Assembly: GCF_000815105.2 (NCBI RefSeq)
Contig: NZ_CP010310.2
Coordinates: 5,766,001 to 5,830,000, forward strand
From: Pandoraea pulmonicola
Lineage (GTDB): Bacteria; Pseudomonadota; Gammaproteobacteria; Burkholderiales; Burkholderiaceae
Reading direction: 5' to 3'
Length of the DNA: 64,000 nucleotides
In this document: piece by piece, positions 1 through 8,116 of the stretch
Layout of the letters: each line of letters starts with the position of its first letter
How positions within the stretch are numbered: the stretch's first letter is position 1
Notes under the pieces: model-generated
The model's database searches: none
What the model saw: only the letters and a program-made list of their open reading frames with translations
What the model was told of the DNA's origin: nothing
Translations under genes and position numbers: made by a program

Positions 1-74
1 TCCGTTCGCGAGATCAGGTACTGATGCTCGTCGATGACGAATTCGTTCTGGGTGACGGGCTGGTTGTCGCGCAC
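1..74 (-). CDS. Aer-like methyl-accepting chemotaxis protein, N-terminus only (partial)
   Basis: Only the first 24 codons are in the window; the gene runs off the left edge. A GTG start at 74 is preceded by a GGAG ribosome site. The visible protein begins with RDNQPVTQNEF and continues to LISRT. This matches the start of Aer-type aerotaxis receptors, where a 'VTQ' segment precedes a PAS sensor domain. It follows cheW in the same direction, which fits a receptor closing the chemotaxis operon. The PAS, HAMP and signalling domains cannot be seen, so sensor type is inferred from the N-terminus and context. Confidence 0.6.
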   Translation of the reverse strand, partial: MRDNQPVTQNEFVIDEHQYLISRT

Positions 75-165
75 GTGCTCGGTCTCCGGGGTCGTGGGGT
101 GGATGGGTTATGTCTGTAGGATCGGTCGCGGGTGTCTCGGCCCGTCTGTCGGATCTCGCTCGGGT

Positions 166-681
166 TCAGCTCGTCAGACGCTCGATGAGCGCCATGTCGG
201 CACTGGTCATCAGCTTCTCGATGTCCATCAGGATCAGCATGCGGCCTTCGACCGTGCCCAGGCCCGTGATGTACTCGGTGGCCAGTTGCGCGCCGAACTC
301 GGGCGCCGGCTTGATCTCGCCGCGTGCGAGCGTGAGCACGTCGGACACGCCGTCGACGACCATGCCGACCACGCGACCCGCCACGTTCAGGATGATCACC
401 ACGGTCTGCGTGTCGTACTCGACGCGACCCAGGCGGAACTTGATGCGCATGTCCACGATCGGCACGATGATGCCGCGCAGGTTGATCACGCCCTTGATGA
501 AGTCCGGCGCGTTCGCGATGCGCGTGACCGCGTCGTAGCCGCGAATTTCCTGCACCTTCAGGATGTCGATGCCGTATTCCTCTTCACCGAGCGTGAAGAC
601 CAGAAATTCGTGACCGTCGCCATCGGTCTGCATGGCGCCGCCCTGGCGCGACACGGCCTGCTCTTGCGAAAGGTTGTCCAT
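166..681 (-). CDS. cheW: Chemotaxis coupling protein CheW
   Basis: This 171-residue single-domain CheW protein links methyl-accepting receptors to the kinase CheA in polar arrays. After about 22 polar residues comes the CheW beta-barrel: [21 protein letters not shown], then the conserved [13 protein letters not shown] segment, then VVDGVSDVL. Length is normal for the family. It lies 17 bp after cheA on the same strand and precedes the aer-like receptor gene, so it is translated from the same chemotaxis transcript. Confidence 0.96.
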   Translation of the reverse strand: MDNLSQEQAVSRQGGAMQTDGDGHEFLVFTLGEEEYGIDILKVQEIRGYDAVTRIANAPDFIKGVINLRGIIVPIVDMRIKFRLGRVEYDTQTVVIILNVAGRVVGMVVDGVSDVLTLARGEIKPAPEFGAQLATEYITGLGTVEGRMLILMDIEKLMTSADMALIERLTS

Positions 682-698
682 CTAACGCGTCTCCGACT

Positions 699-2909
699 TC
701 AGTTGAAGATGGTGGCAGCGGCCGAGCGCTGGCCGCGCTGGAGCGCCGCCACGTCGACGATCAATGCCACACTGCCGTCGCCCATGATGGTGGCGGCGGA
801 AATACCGTGAATACGGCGGTAATTGGTTTCGAGGTTCTTCACCACGACCTGCTGCTGCCCCACCAGCTCGTCGACGAGCAGCGCGAAGCGCCGGCCTTCG
901 GCCTGAAGGATCACGATGATGCCCTGCGTCGGATCGAGACGAGCATCAGGCACGTCGAACGCGCGGTACAGCTCCACGAGCGGCAGGTACTCGCCGCGCA
1001 CCAGCACGACCTGGCCCTCGCCGGTCACGGCGCGAATGTCGTCGCGGCGCGGTTGCAGCGACTCCATCACGAAGTTCAGCGGCAGGATGAAGATCTCCGG
1101 ACCGACCTTGACGGACATGCCGTCGAGAATCGCCAGCGTGAGCGGCAGGACGATGCGGATCGTCGTGCCCTTGCCGCGCGAGGACAGAATCTCCACGTGC
1201 CCGCCCATCTGCTGGATGTTCCGCTTGACGACGTCCATGCCCACACCGCGGCCCGACACGTCGGTCACCGCTTCGGCGGTCGAAAAACCCGGCGCGAAGA
1301 TCAACTGCCAGACTTCCTCGTCCGTCATCGAGTCGGACACGTTCATGCCCTGCTGCTGCGCCTTGGCAAGAATCTTCTCGCGACGCAGACCGGCGCCGTC
1401 GTCGCTCACTTCGATGACGATGTTGCCGCCCTGATGCGCGGCGGAGAGCACGAGCTGGCCGACCGGGTCCTTGCCCGACGCCAGACGCGCCTCGGACGTT
1501 TCGATGCCGTGGTCGAGACTGTTGCGCACGAGGTGCGTGAGCGGATCGATGATGCGCTCGATCAGGCTCTTGTCGAGTTCGGTCGCCTGACCGAACGTGA
1601 CGAGTTCGATCTGCTTGCCGAGCTTGCCCGCGAGATCGCGCACGAGACGCGGGAAACGCGAGAACACGTAGTCCATCGGCATCATGCGGATGGACATCAC
1701 GGCCTCCTGCAGATCGCGCGCGTTGCGCTCGAGCTGGCCCATGCCGTTGAACAGGCGGTCGTGGAGCATCGGGTCGAGGCTGCTGGCCGTCTGCGCGAGC
1801 ATGGCCTGCGTGATCACCAGTTCGCCCACGAGGTTGATGAGCTGGTCGACCTTCTCCACGCCCACGCGAATCGAGCTGTTTTCGTGACCCGCGTTGCCGC
1901 CCGCGGCGGGGGCGGCGGCGCGCTTCTCGGGCGGATGCTGGGCACCGCCGCCATTGCCGGCGGAAGCACCGGCTTGCGGCGCCGGTGCGGCAGGCGGCAC
2001 GACGATCGGCTCGGCGGCCGGCGGCGGCACCGGCGCGGTGGCGACCGGTTCGGCGGCGGGCACTTCGATCGGCGCGGCAGCGGCCGGGACCTGCTCGGAA
2101 ATTTCGGCCGTCGATGCCGGTGCGGCCGATGCGGCCGGTGCAACCGGTGCTTCGACCGGTGTGGCCGCCGCCGCGGCGGCGGCGTCCTGCACGTCGATCT
2201 GCGACGGCTCGATCACGAAACAGCACACGGCGAGGATGTCGTCGGCGCCGCACGTCGTGTCGAGCCACAGATGCAGCACGTCGCCGCTGGAATGACGGCC
2301 CGCAACCTGTCCGAGGTTGCCCAGTTCCTCCGCGAGCAGCGTCTGGTCCTTCTCGGCCACACCGGTGAGCGTGACTTTCAGGCGGGTCTGGCCGGCGGGC
2401 ACGGCGCTCGTCGGCGCGCCGCTCGCGTCCACGGCCGGCTCGGCGGCCGGTGCCGCGGATGCAGTGGATGCAGCAGGCGCTGCCGGTGCGGCCGCGGGCG
2501 TCGCGGCGGCTGCCGGCGCGCTGCTGTCTTCGGCCGCGAGTTGCTGGAGCACCGCGCAGATGCGCGTCATCGCCTCGACGTCGGGTTCACTGGAGGCGCG
2601 GTAGGCATTCAACTGTTGATGCAACACGTCTTTGGTTTCCAGGAAGGTGTCGACCATCTCGGTGCGCAACTTCAACTCGCCGCGACGCGCGCGATCGAGC
2701 AGGTTTTCCAGCAGGTGAGTGGTCTCGGTGAGCGCGGTGAAGCCGAACGTGGCGGCGCCGCCCTTGATCGAGTGCGCCGCGCGGAAGATCGCGTTGAGCT
2801 GCTCGTTGTCGGGCGCGTTGACGTCGAGCGCCAACAGGAGGTGCTCCATTTCGGCGAGCAACTCTTCGGCTTCATCGAAAAAGGTCTGGTAGAACTGGGT
2901 GATATCCAC
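699..2909 (-). CDS. cheA: Chemotaxis histidine kinase CheA
   Basis: This 736-residue sensor kinase autophosphorylates in response to receptors and passes phosphate to CheY/CheB. Order of domains: an N-terminal HPt domain with the phospho-acceptor His46 in AAHSIKGG; an Ala/Pro linker; a small regulator-binding domain at roughly 170-245; a second long Ala/Pro-rich linker; a dimerisation helix pair starting near 345 (VDQLINLVGELVITQ); an HATPase domain with N box (LVRNSLDHGIE), G1 (DDGAGL) and G2 (GRGVGMDVV); and a C-terminal CheW-like domain. It sits between cheY and cheW in the flhDC-mot-che run. The low-complexity linkers are normal for Burkholderiaceae CheA. Confidence 0.97.
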   Translation of the reverse strand: MDITQFYQTFFDEAEELLAEMEHLLLALDVNAPDNEQLNAIFRAAHSIKGGAATFGFTALTETTHLLENLLDRARRGELKLRTEMVDTFLETKDVLHQQLNAYRASSEPDVEAMTRICAVLQQLAAEDSSAPAAAATPAAAPAAPAASTASAAPAAEPAVDASGAPTSAVPAGQTRLKVTLTGVAEKDQTLLAEELGNLGQVAGRHSSGDVLHLWLDTTCGADDILAVCCFVIEPSQIDVQDAAAAAAATPVEAPVAPAASAAPASTAEISEQVPAAAAPIEVPAAEPVATAPVPPPAAEPIVVPPAAPAPQAGASAGNGGGAQHPPEKRAAAPAAGGNAGHENSSIRVGVEKVDQLINLVGELVITQAMLAQTASSLDPMLHDRLFNGMGQLERNARDLQEAVMSIRMMPMDYVFSRFPRLVRDLAGKLGKQIELVTFGQATELDKSLIERIIDPLTHLVRNSLDHGIETSEARLASGKDPVGQLVLSAAHQGGNIVIEVSDDGAGLRREKILAKAQQQGMNVSDSMTDEEVWQLIFAPGFSTAEAVTDVSGRGVGMDVVKRNIQQMGGHVEILSSRGKGTTIRIVLPLTLAILDGMSVKVGPEIFILPLNFVMESLQPRRDDIRAVTGEGQVVLVRGEYLPLVELYRAFDVPDARLDPTQGIIVILQAEGRRFALLVDELVGQQQVVVKNLETNYRRIHGISAATIMGDGSVALIVDVAALQRGQRSAAATIFN

Positions 2910-2951
2910 CGGTTTCCTCGTCCTAACTTGGTTGTGCCATCGACGCTCTCG

Positions 2952-3335
2952 TCAAGCGCCGTCGCCGACGAGCGAGCCCACCACGTCGACCAATGCCTCG
3001 GGATCGACCGGCTTGATCAGCCAGCCGCTGGCGCCCGCTTCGCGGGCGGCCGTCTTGTAGGCGCCGTCGACTTCGGTCGTGAGCACCAGAATGGGGGTCT
3101 GGGCAAACGCGTCGAGCTCGCGCAGCGCGCGAATGAGCGACAGGCCGTCCATGCCGGGCATGTGTTGATCGGTGAGCACCAGATCGAACGTGGCATTGGA
3201 CGCCAGCGCCAGCGCTTCCTGACCGTCGCGCGCGGTCGTCACGGCGTAGCCGGCTTCATCGAGCGTGGCCGCCAGGATCTGACGCATCGACGCGGAATCG
3301 TCGACGGCGAGAATCGTGTTGCGCAGTGCCTGCAT
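2952..3335 (-). CDS. cheY: CheY-like single-domain response regulator
   Basis: This 127-residue stand-alone receiver domain carries phosphate from CheA to the flagellar switch or adaptation machinery. Visible motifs are the acidic pair DD at 12-13, phospho-acceptor Asp56 in LVLTDQHMPG, the Thr of VLTTEVD and the Lys of WLIKPVD. There is no output domain. It lies between motB (17 bp upstream) and cheA (42 bp downstream) on the same strand. Many genomes have several cheY copies, so this may be the CheA-array partner and not the motor-binding copy; position alone does not decide. Confidence 0.92.
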   Translation of the reverse strand: MQALRNTILAVDDSASMRQILAATLDEAGYAVTTARDGQEALALASNATFDLVLTDQHMPGMDGLSLIRALRELDAFAQTPILVLTTEVDGAYKTAAREAGASGWLIKPVDPEALVDVVGSLVGDGA

Positions 3336-3352
3336 GCGTCTCCTCTTGTCGG

Positions 3353-4369
3353 TTATCGTGCACCCGTTCCAGCCGAACCCGCCGGCCCGGCCGGAGGCGT
3401 GGGCGGCGCGGGCACGGCCGGCGCCGTGGGCAACGTGAGCGGCTCGCCGCCCAGCGCCGCGTTGACGGCGTTCGCGCCCGCACCGCGTGCGTTCGCGGCG
3501 TCGATCGTCGGTTGATCGCCTTCGTGCTTGACCGACTGCTCGGCGCGGCGGTTGAGCACGATGATGCTGATGCGGCGGTTGATCGGGTTGTAGGCGTCGT
3601 CGCGATCGAGCGGCACGGTCGAAGCGAGTCCCACGACGCGCAGCACCTTCTCGCCGTCCAGTCCGCCCGCGATCAACTCGCGGCGCGAGGCGTTCGCGCG
3701 GTCGGCGGACAGTTCCCAGTTGCTGTAGCTCTTGTCGCCCTGCGCGTAGGCCGTGGCGTCGGTGTGACCGGATAGGCTGATGCGGTTGGGCACATCGTTG
3801 AGCGACTTGCCGATCTCGCGCAGGATGTCGCGCATGTACGGCTGCACCTGTGCGCTCGCGTTGGCGAACATCGGCCGGTTCTGATCGTCCACGATCTGGA
3901 TGCGCAGACCTTCGGTCGTCACGTCGATGAGCAACTGCTTGCGGAATTGCCGCAGCGTCGGATTATTCTCGATGGCTTTTTCGATGCGCGCCTTGAGTTC
4001 GCGCAAACGTGCCGCATCGGCGCGCTCGGCCAGCTCGGTCGTCGTGGCCTGACGCGAGCGGACCTGATCGCCGCGCGACTTCTGCCCGTCGGTGCGCGTG
4101 GTGTCGGCGCCGCCGCCCGGGATCACGCCGGCGTTGTCCGCCGCATTGCGTCCGCCCGTGAGCGCAACCTTCAGCGGCGTGCGGAAGTATTCGGCAATGC
4201 CCGCCAGTTCCTTGCTGCTCACGGAGCTGAGCAGCCACATCAGCAGGAAGAACGCCATCATGGCCGTCATGAAGTCGGCGTAGGCAATCTTCCACGCCCC
4301 GCCGTGGTGGCCGTGCCCGCCGGCTTTGCGGCGCTTGACGATGATGGGCCGCTCTTCTTTCTCGCTCAT
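3353..4369 (-). CDS. motB: Flagellar motor stator protein MotB
   Basis: MotB is the peptidoglycan-anchored half of the proton-driven stator. The 338-residue protein has a short basic cytoplasmic N-terminus, one membrane helix beginning near 25 that carries the essential proton-binding Asp32 (IAYADFMTAMMAFF), a long periplasmic linker, and an OmpA/MotB peptidoglycan-binding domain with the typical LSGHTDATAY and LSADRANASRREL segments. The C-terminus is a Pro/Ala tail. It follows motA by 12 bp in the same direction, as usual. Confidence 0.97.
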   Translation of the reverse strand: MSEKEERPIIVKRRKAGGHGHHGGAWKIAYADFMTAMMAFFLLMWLLSSVSSKELAGIAEYFRTPLKVALTGGRNAADNAGVIPGGGADTTRTDGQKSRGDQVRSRQATTTELAERADAARLRELKARIEKAIENNPTLRQFRKQLLIDVTTEGLRIQIVDDQNRPMFANASAQVQPYMRDILREIGKSLNDVPNRISLSGHTDATAYAQGDKSYSNWELSADRANASRRELIAGGLDGEKVLRVVGLASTVPLDRDDAYNPINRRISIIVLNRRAEQSVKHEGDQPTIDAANARGAGANAVNAALGGEPLTLPTAPAVPAPPTPPAGPAGSAGTGAR

Positions 4370-4381
4370 TGCTGCCGCCCG

Positions 4382-5242
4382 TCAACGTGCCTTGACCTGT
4401 CGCACGTGCTCTTCGAGCTCGGCGAACGACGGACGTACCGTGGAGTACAGCACCTTGCGGCCGAATTCGACCGACAGCGCCGGCGCATAGCCGTTCAGGC
4501 TGGCGAGCAGCGTGACCTTGATGCACTCGTAAAGCTTCACCGACTCGTTGATGCGGTGTTCGATGAGCTGCGCCAGTGGCGAAATGAAGCCATAGGCGAG
4601 CAGAATGCCGAGGAACGTGCCCACCAGCGCCTGGGCGATCAGCGCCCCCAGCACGGCCGGCGGCTGGTCGGCCGACGCCATGGTGTGCACCACGCCCATC
4701 ACGGCGGCCACGATACCGAAGGCCGGCATGGCGTCGCCGGTCTTCTGCAGGCAGTGCGCGGGCACTTCACCCTCGTGGCGGTACGTCTCGATCTCGTGAT
4801 CCATCAGGTTCTCGATCTCGAACGCGTTCATGTTGCCGCTGACCATCAGGCGCAGATAGTCGGTGAGGAATTCCATGATGCGCGGCTCGCCGAGAATGCG
4901 CGGGTATTGCGAGAACACCGGGCTCGACGCCGGGTCTTCCACGTCCCCTTCGATGGCGAGCATGCCGTCCTTGCGCGCCTTGGCGAGCAGCACGTACAGG
5001 AGCGCCATGAGCTCCATGTACAGCTCTTTGGTGTATTTCGAGCCCTTGAACAGCATCGGCAAGGCTTTCATCGTCGCCTTGATCGCCTTGCTGTTGTTGC
5101 CCACGACAAACGAGCCGACGCCCGCGCCACCGATGATCAGCAGCTCGGTCGGCTGAAACAGCGCGCCCAAGTGGCCCCCGCCAATGACGAAGCCGCCAAA
5201 GACCGATGCCAGAACGATGATGTAACCAATGACGACAAGCAC
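4382..5242 (-). CDS. motA: Flagellar motor stator protein MotA
   Basis: MotA is the 286-residue inner-membrane partner of MotB, forming the proton channel and contacting FliG. Hydrophobic helices lie at the N-terminus and in the C-terminal third; between them is the large cytoplasmic loop with charged residues. The conserved proline segment GDAMPAFGIVAAVMGVVHTM is present. The start is GTG at 5242 with a GAGAGG ribosome site. A gap of 117 bp separates it from flhC, enough for a promoter under FlhDC control; I see no clear consensus there. Confidence 0.97.
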   Translation of the reverse strand: MLVVIGYIIVLASVFGGFVIGGGHLGALFQPTELLIIGGAGVGSFVVGNNSKAIKATMKALPMLFKGSKYTKELYMELMALLYVLLAKARKDGMLAIEGDVEDPASSPVFSQYPRILGEPRIMEFLTDYLRLMVSGNMNAFEIENLMDHEIETYRHEGEVPAHCLQKTGDAMPAFGIVAAVMGVVHTMASADQPPAVLGALIAQALVGTFLGILLAYGFISPLAQLIEHRINESVKLYECIKVTLLASLNGYAPALSVEFGRKVLYSTVRPSFAELEEHVRQVKAR

Positions 5243-5359
5243 TGCCGGATACCTCTCGCAAAAATACGTCTACGGAAAATTGTCCTTCCTGTTCAGAGGG
5301 CTTAACGGCAGACACGCAGGGAAACTGTAGGGGGACGCGACCTCGTGATGTGGCCGCCG

Positions 5360-5956
5360 TCAGGCGGCGAGCGGGGAAATATCGCCGTCCGTCGCGGGCG
5401 AAGCGGCGGCGGGCGCGAGATCGGCGGCATGCGCGTGTTTCGCCTTGCGCGTCTTCCCGGCGCGCGAGGGCGGTGCGCACAGGCCGCAAACGTACTGGCC
5501 ATGCGGTTCGTGCGCGTGCGTGACGAAATGGCCGCCGCAACGCGTGCACGGCGTCATCTGCAGCATCTTGCTGTCGAAGAAGCGCACGAGCGTCCACGCC
5601 CGTGTAAACCCGAGCACCGCTTCCCAGCCATGCAATTCCACGTGTTCCAGGTACAGGCGATACGCCTTGACGATGGCTTCGATGCCCTGGCAACCGCCGT
5701 ACTGCACGAGATGGCGGTGAATGTTGTGGAAAAGCGACGAGTGGATGTTCGGCAGCCACGTCACGAACCAGTCGGTCGAGAACGGCAGCATGCCCTTGGG
5801 CGGCGAAGCGCCCTTGAGTTCTTTGTAGAGTTTGATGAGCCGGTCGCGGCTCAGGCTCGTTTCCGCTTCCAGCAACTGGAGGCGGGCGCCGAGTTCGATC
5901 AGTTCGATGGCCAGTTGAATCTCGCGGGCCTCGAGAACGACGCTTTTGGTACGCAT
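5360..5956 (-). CDS. flhC: Flagellar master regulator subunit FlhC
   Basis: FlhC is the zinc-binding subunit of the FlhD4C2 activator of class II flagellar promoters. The ATG at 5956 is preceded by GGAAG and gives 198 residues, close to E. coli FlhC (192). A longer frame exists upstream but would overlap flhD. Four cysteines of the zinc site are visible in CTRCGGHF and YVCGLC. The tail is Ala-rich and likely disordered. It lies 65 bp after flhD, so the pair is co-transcribed. Confidence 0.95.
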   Translation of the reverse strand: MRTKSVVLEAREIQLAIELIELGARLQLLEAETSLSRDRLIKLYKELKGASPPKGMLPFSTDWFVTWLPNIHSSLFHNIHRHLVQYGGCQGIEAIVKAYRLYLEHVELHGWEAVLGFTRAWTLVRFFDSKMLQMTPCTRCGGHFVTHAHEPHGQYVCGLCAPPSRAGKTRKAKHAHAADLAPAAASPATDGDISPLAA

Positions 5957-6021
5957 ATACAGGCTTCCTGGCTCGTCACGCGAAGCGCCGCCTTCGGGCG
6001 GCGCAATGTGTGTCGCGTGCT

Positions 6022-6339
6022 TTAGCCGATCTGTTCGACGGGTTGGCCCGCCAGCAGGATCGAGGCGTGCGACTGCTGCATACCCACGTCTTTTGCGCCA
6101 TGCGTGAGGCTCGAGAGAATCACGTGGTCGTCGAATCGAAATCGGCACAGGAGCTGGTTCGACCCCGCGAATTTGACGAGTTGAGCCAGAGTGAGACTGC
6201 CGAGCACGTCGGCAAGCTGATCGCTGATGCCCAGGCGGAACATTGCCGCGGCGCGATCCTCGCGGATCAGGCGCTGAGCCAGTACAAGGTAGGAGAGATT
6301 CAACTCGCGAATCTCATTCAGTGTTTCGCTGTTTCGCAT
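6022..6339 (-). CDS. flhD: Flagellar master regulator subunit FlhD
   Basis: FlhD is the 105-residue partner of FlhC; together they switch on the flagellar cascade. The N-terminal [18 protein letters not shown] helix and the [13 protein letters not shown] segment are typical, and a cysteine occurs in the [11 protein letters not shown] region as in other FlhD proteins. It is the first gene of the motility run. About 460 bp of gene-free DNA lie upstream and probably hold its control region. Confidence 0.95.
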   Translation of the reverse strand: MRNSETLNEIRELNLSYLVLAQRLIREDRAAAMFRLGISDQLADVLGSLTLAQLVKFAGSNQLLCRFRFDDHVILSSLTHGAKDVGMQQSHASILLAGQPVEQIG

Positions 6340-6466
6340 GCGGCCCCCCGGCGCAATGGATGATCTGGCGGTACTACTGGTTTTACCCTCCGCATTGTGG
6401 ATAAAGGCGAAAGATAAAGAAATCGGAGAAAAACTACGGGAAATGATGAGAAAAGCGGAAGTTTTT

Positions 6467-6485
6467 TGTAGGAGTTTTTCCTACA
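6467..6485. promoter_or_regulatory. Perfect inverted repeat TGTAGGA-N5-TCCTACA
   Basis: A perfect 7-bp dyad separated by GTTTT lies about 130 bp upstream of the flhD start. The core TAGGA-N5-TCCTA resembles sites for NarL/FixJ-type regulators such as RcsB and BvgA, both known to repress flhDC-type genes in other bacteria. That link is by analogy only. Confidence 0.45.
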
Positions 6486-6694
6486 CGATGGGGACGTGCG
6501 TCCCCTGCGATGCGTCTGGAGGAGACGATCGATGGCGGGAGGATGACAACTTCACGAAAGCGTCACGAAGCTGCGCTTTACTACCTGACTGTATTTCGGC
6601 GGGCTACCGTCGAACTTTAGTCGTCCTGGCGAAAATACTTGGGGGGCTTTTCGCCGGGACATCTGAAGCGTACTTTGCCAATCGAGCGGACACC

Positions 6695-6720
6695 GTAACA
6701 GCGCAATTACAAACTGTTAC
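6695..6720. promoter_or_regulatory. Inverted repeat GTAACAG-N12-CTGTTAC
   Basis: A perfect 7-bp dyad with a 12-bp spacer lies about 360 bp upstream of flhD and 80 bp past the stop of the exporter gene. There is no T-run, so a terminator is unlikely; an operator is possible. No regulator can be named. Confidence 0.3.
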
Positions 6721-6798
6721 AGTCGGATGTCATACGCCAAATTCCTGATTTGGAAGGAAAGTTCCGGCTTCGGTTCCCGGGTTTTCGGGAAATCGTCG

Positions 6799-8010
6799 TC
6801 AGGCTGCGCCGGCGGCCGGCGGCAAGGCCGAGCCCGCGCGGCGAATGAGCACGGTGTGCAGGCACCACGACAGGACACCGCACACGGCGATGACGGCAGC
6901 CATCGGCACGGCCGAGCGGGCGTGCAACAGGCCGACCGCCGCACCGGCGCCGGACGCCGCAACAAACTGCAGCGCACCGAGCAGTGCCGCAGCCGCGCCA
7001 GCGCGTTGGTGCTGGCGGTTGAGCGCTTCCGCGATGGCGTTCGGCTGCGAGAAACCGAGACTCGTCACGAAGGCGAAGAGCGGCACCATCAGACCGGGCA
7101 GCCCGCCTATGCGCAGCGCCGCCACACACAACATCAACAAGCCCAGGATGGCCACCAGATTGTTGGTCCGCCGCAATACGTCGGCCGGCCGGCGGGTGCG
7201 CAGCAGATGCGCGTTGATCTGCGAACCCCCGATGATGCCGCACGCATTGATCCCGAAGAGCCAGCCATAGTTCGCCGGATCGACGCCATAGAGATTGATG
7301 AAGACGAACGGCGATCCAGTGATGTAGGCAAACATGCCGGCCTGCGCGACGCCACCCGCCAGCGCGTTGCCCATGAATTCGCGGTCGCACAGCAGGACGC
7401 CATAGTTGTGCCATGCCGTCGCGAGCCAGTTGCGGGCCTGTCGGGCCGCCGCGCGTGTCTCCGGCAGCCAGTAGACCGACATGGCGAAGCAGACCGCGCC
7501 GAACGCCGTCAGTCCCCAGAAGATCCAGCGCCAGCTGACGACGAGCAGCAGTTGTCCGCCGGCGAGCGGCGCGAGGATGGGCGCCGCCCCCATGATCAGC
7601 GTCATGCGCGAGAGCACGCGCGCCACGGTGCTCGTGTCGAACAGATCGCGCGCCATGGCACGGGCGATCACGAAGCACGCACAGCCGCCGAGCGCCTGGA
7701 CGAAGCGGCAGACGATCAGCGTTTCGATGTTGAGCGCCAGCGCGCAACCGGCCGAGGCGAGCGTGTAGAGCGCGAGGCCGGCGTAGAGCGGGCGCTTGCG
7801 GCCGAACCGGTCGGCGAGCGGCCCATGCAACAGTTGCCCCAGACCCAGCCCAATGAAGAACGACGCGAGTGTGAACTGCGCCGCGGCGTCCGTCGTATTC
7901 AGTTCGCGCGCAATCGCCGGCAATGCGGGCAGATACATGTCGATCGACAGCGAGCCGATGGCCGACAGAATGCCGAGTACGAAGACGGTGCGGAAATAGC
8001 GGGCGGACAT
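6799..8010 (-). CDS. Bcr/CflA-type MFS drug exporter
   Basis: This 403-residue major facilitator protein has twelve predicted membrane helices. The first helix contains SIDMYLPALPAIA and the loop 2-3 motif is GPLADRFGRKRP, both characteristic of the Bcr/CflA drug:proton antiporter branch. The segment CFVIARAMARDLFD fits the end of the fourth helix. It is expected to export small drugs or metabolites from the inner membrane. It stands alone on the minus strand, about 100 bp after the acyl-CoA synthetase gene. The ribosome site is weak. Confidence 0.88.
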   Translation of the reverse strand: MSARYFRTVFVLGILSAIGSLSIDMYLPALPAIARELNTTDAAAQFTLASFFIGLGLGQLLHGPLADRFGRKRPLYAGLALYTLASAGCALALNIETLIVCRFVQALGGCACFVIARAMARDLFDTSTVARVLSRMTLIMGAAPILAPLAGGQLLLVVSWRWIFWGLTAFGAVCFAMSVYWLPETRAAARQARNWLATAWHNYGVLLCDREFMGNALAGGVAQAGMFAYITGSPFVFINLYGVDPANYGWLFGINACGIIGGSQINAHLLRTRRPADVLRRTNNLVAILGLLMLCVAALRIGGLPGLMVPLFAFVTSLGFSQPNAIAEALNRQHQRAGAAAALLGALQFVAASGAGAAVGLLHARSAVPMAAVIAVCGVLSWCLHTVLIRRAGSALPPAAGAA

Positions 8011-8116
8011 GGCGCGAAACCCAGGGTAATCGCGAATGATACGGTATTGTCCCCGGTTTCGCCCAAAACTTGAGCAACGGGAGACCGGTCGCGCCGATCT
8101 CCTGCCGCCGTCGGCG

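Larger units (their letters stand above)
6340..6798 (-). promoter_or_regulatory. Long control region upstream of flhDC
   Basis: This stretch of about 460 bp has no convincing gene and is visibly richer in A and T than its neighbours. It lies upstream of flhD and downstream of the exporter gene that is read toward it. It contains two clear inverted repeats, annotated separately at 6467-6485 and 6695-6720. A long upstream region is expected for flhDC, which integrates many regulators in other bacteria. I cannot place a -10/-35 pair with confidence. Confidence 0.55.

Noticed and set aside
6396..6404. A perfect DnaA box (TTATCCACA on the minus strand) upstream of flhD
   Set aside because: It is isolated; about one chance match in a window this size is expected.
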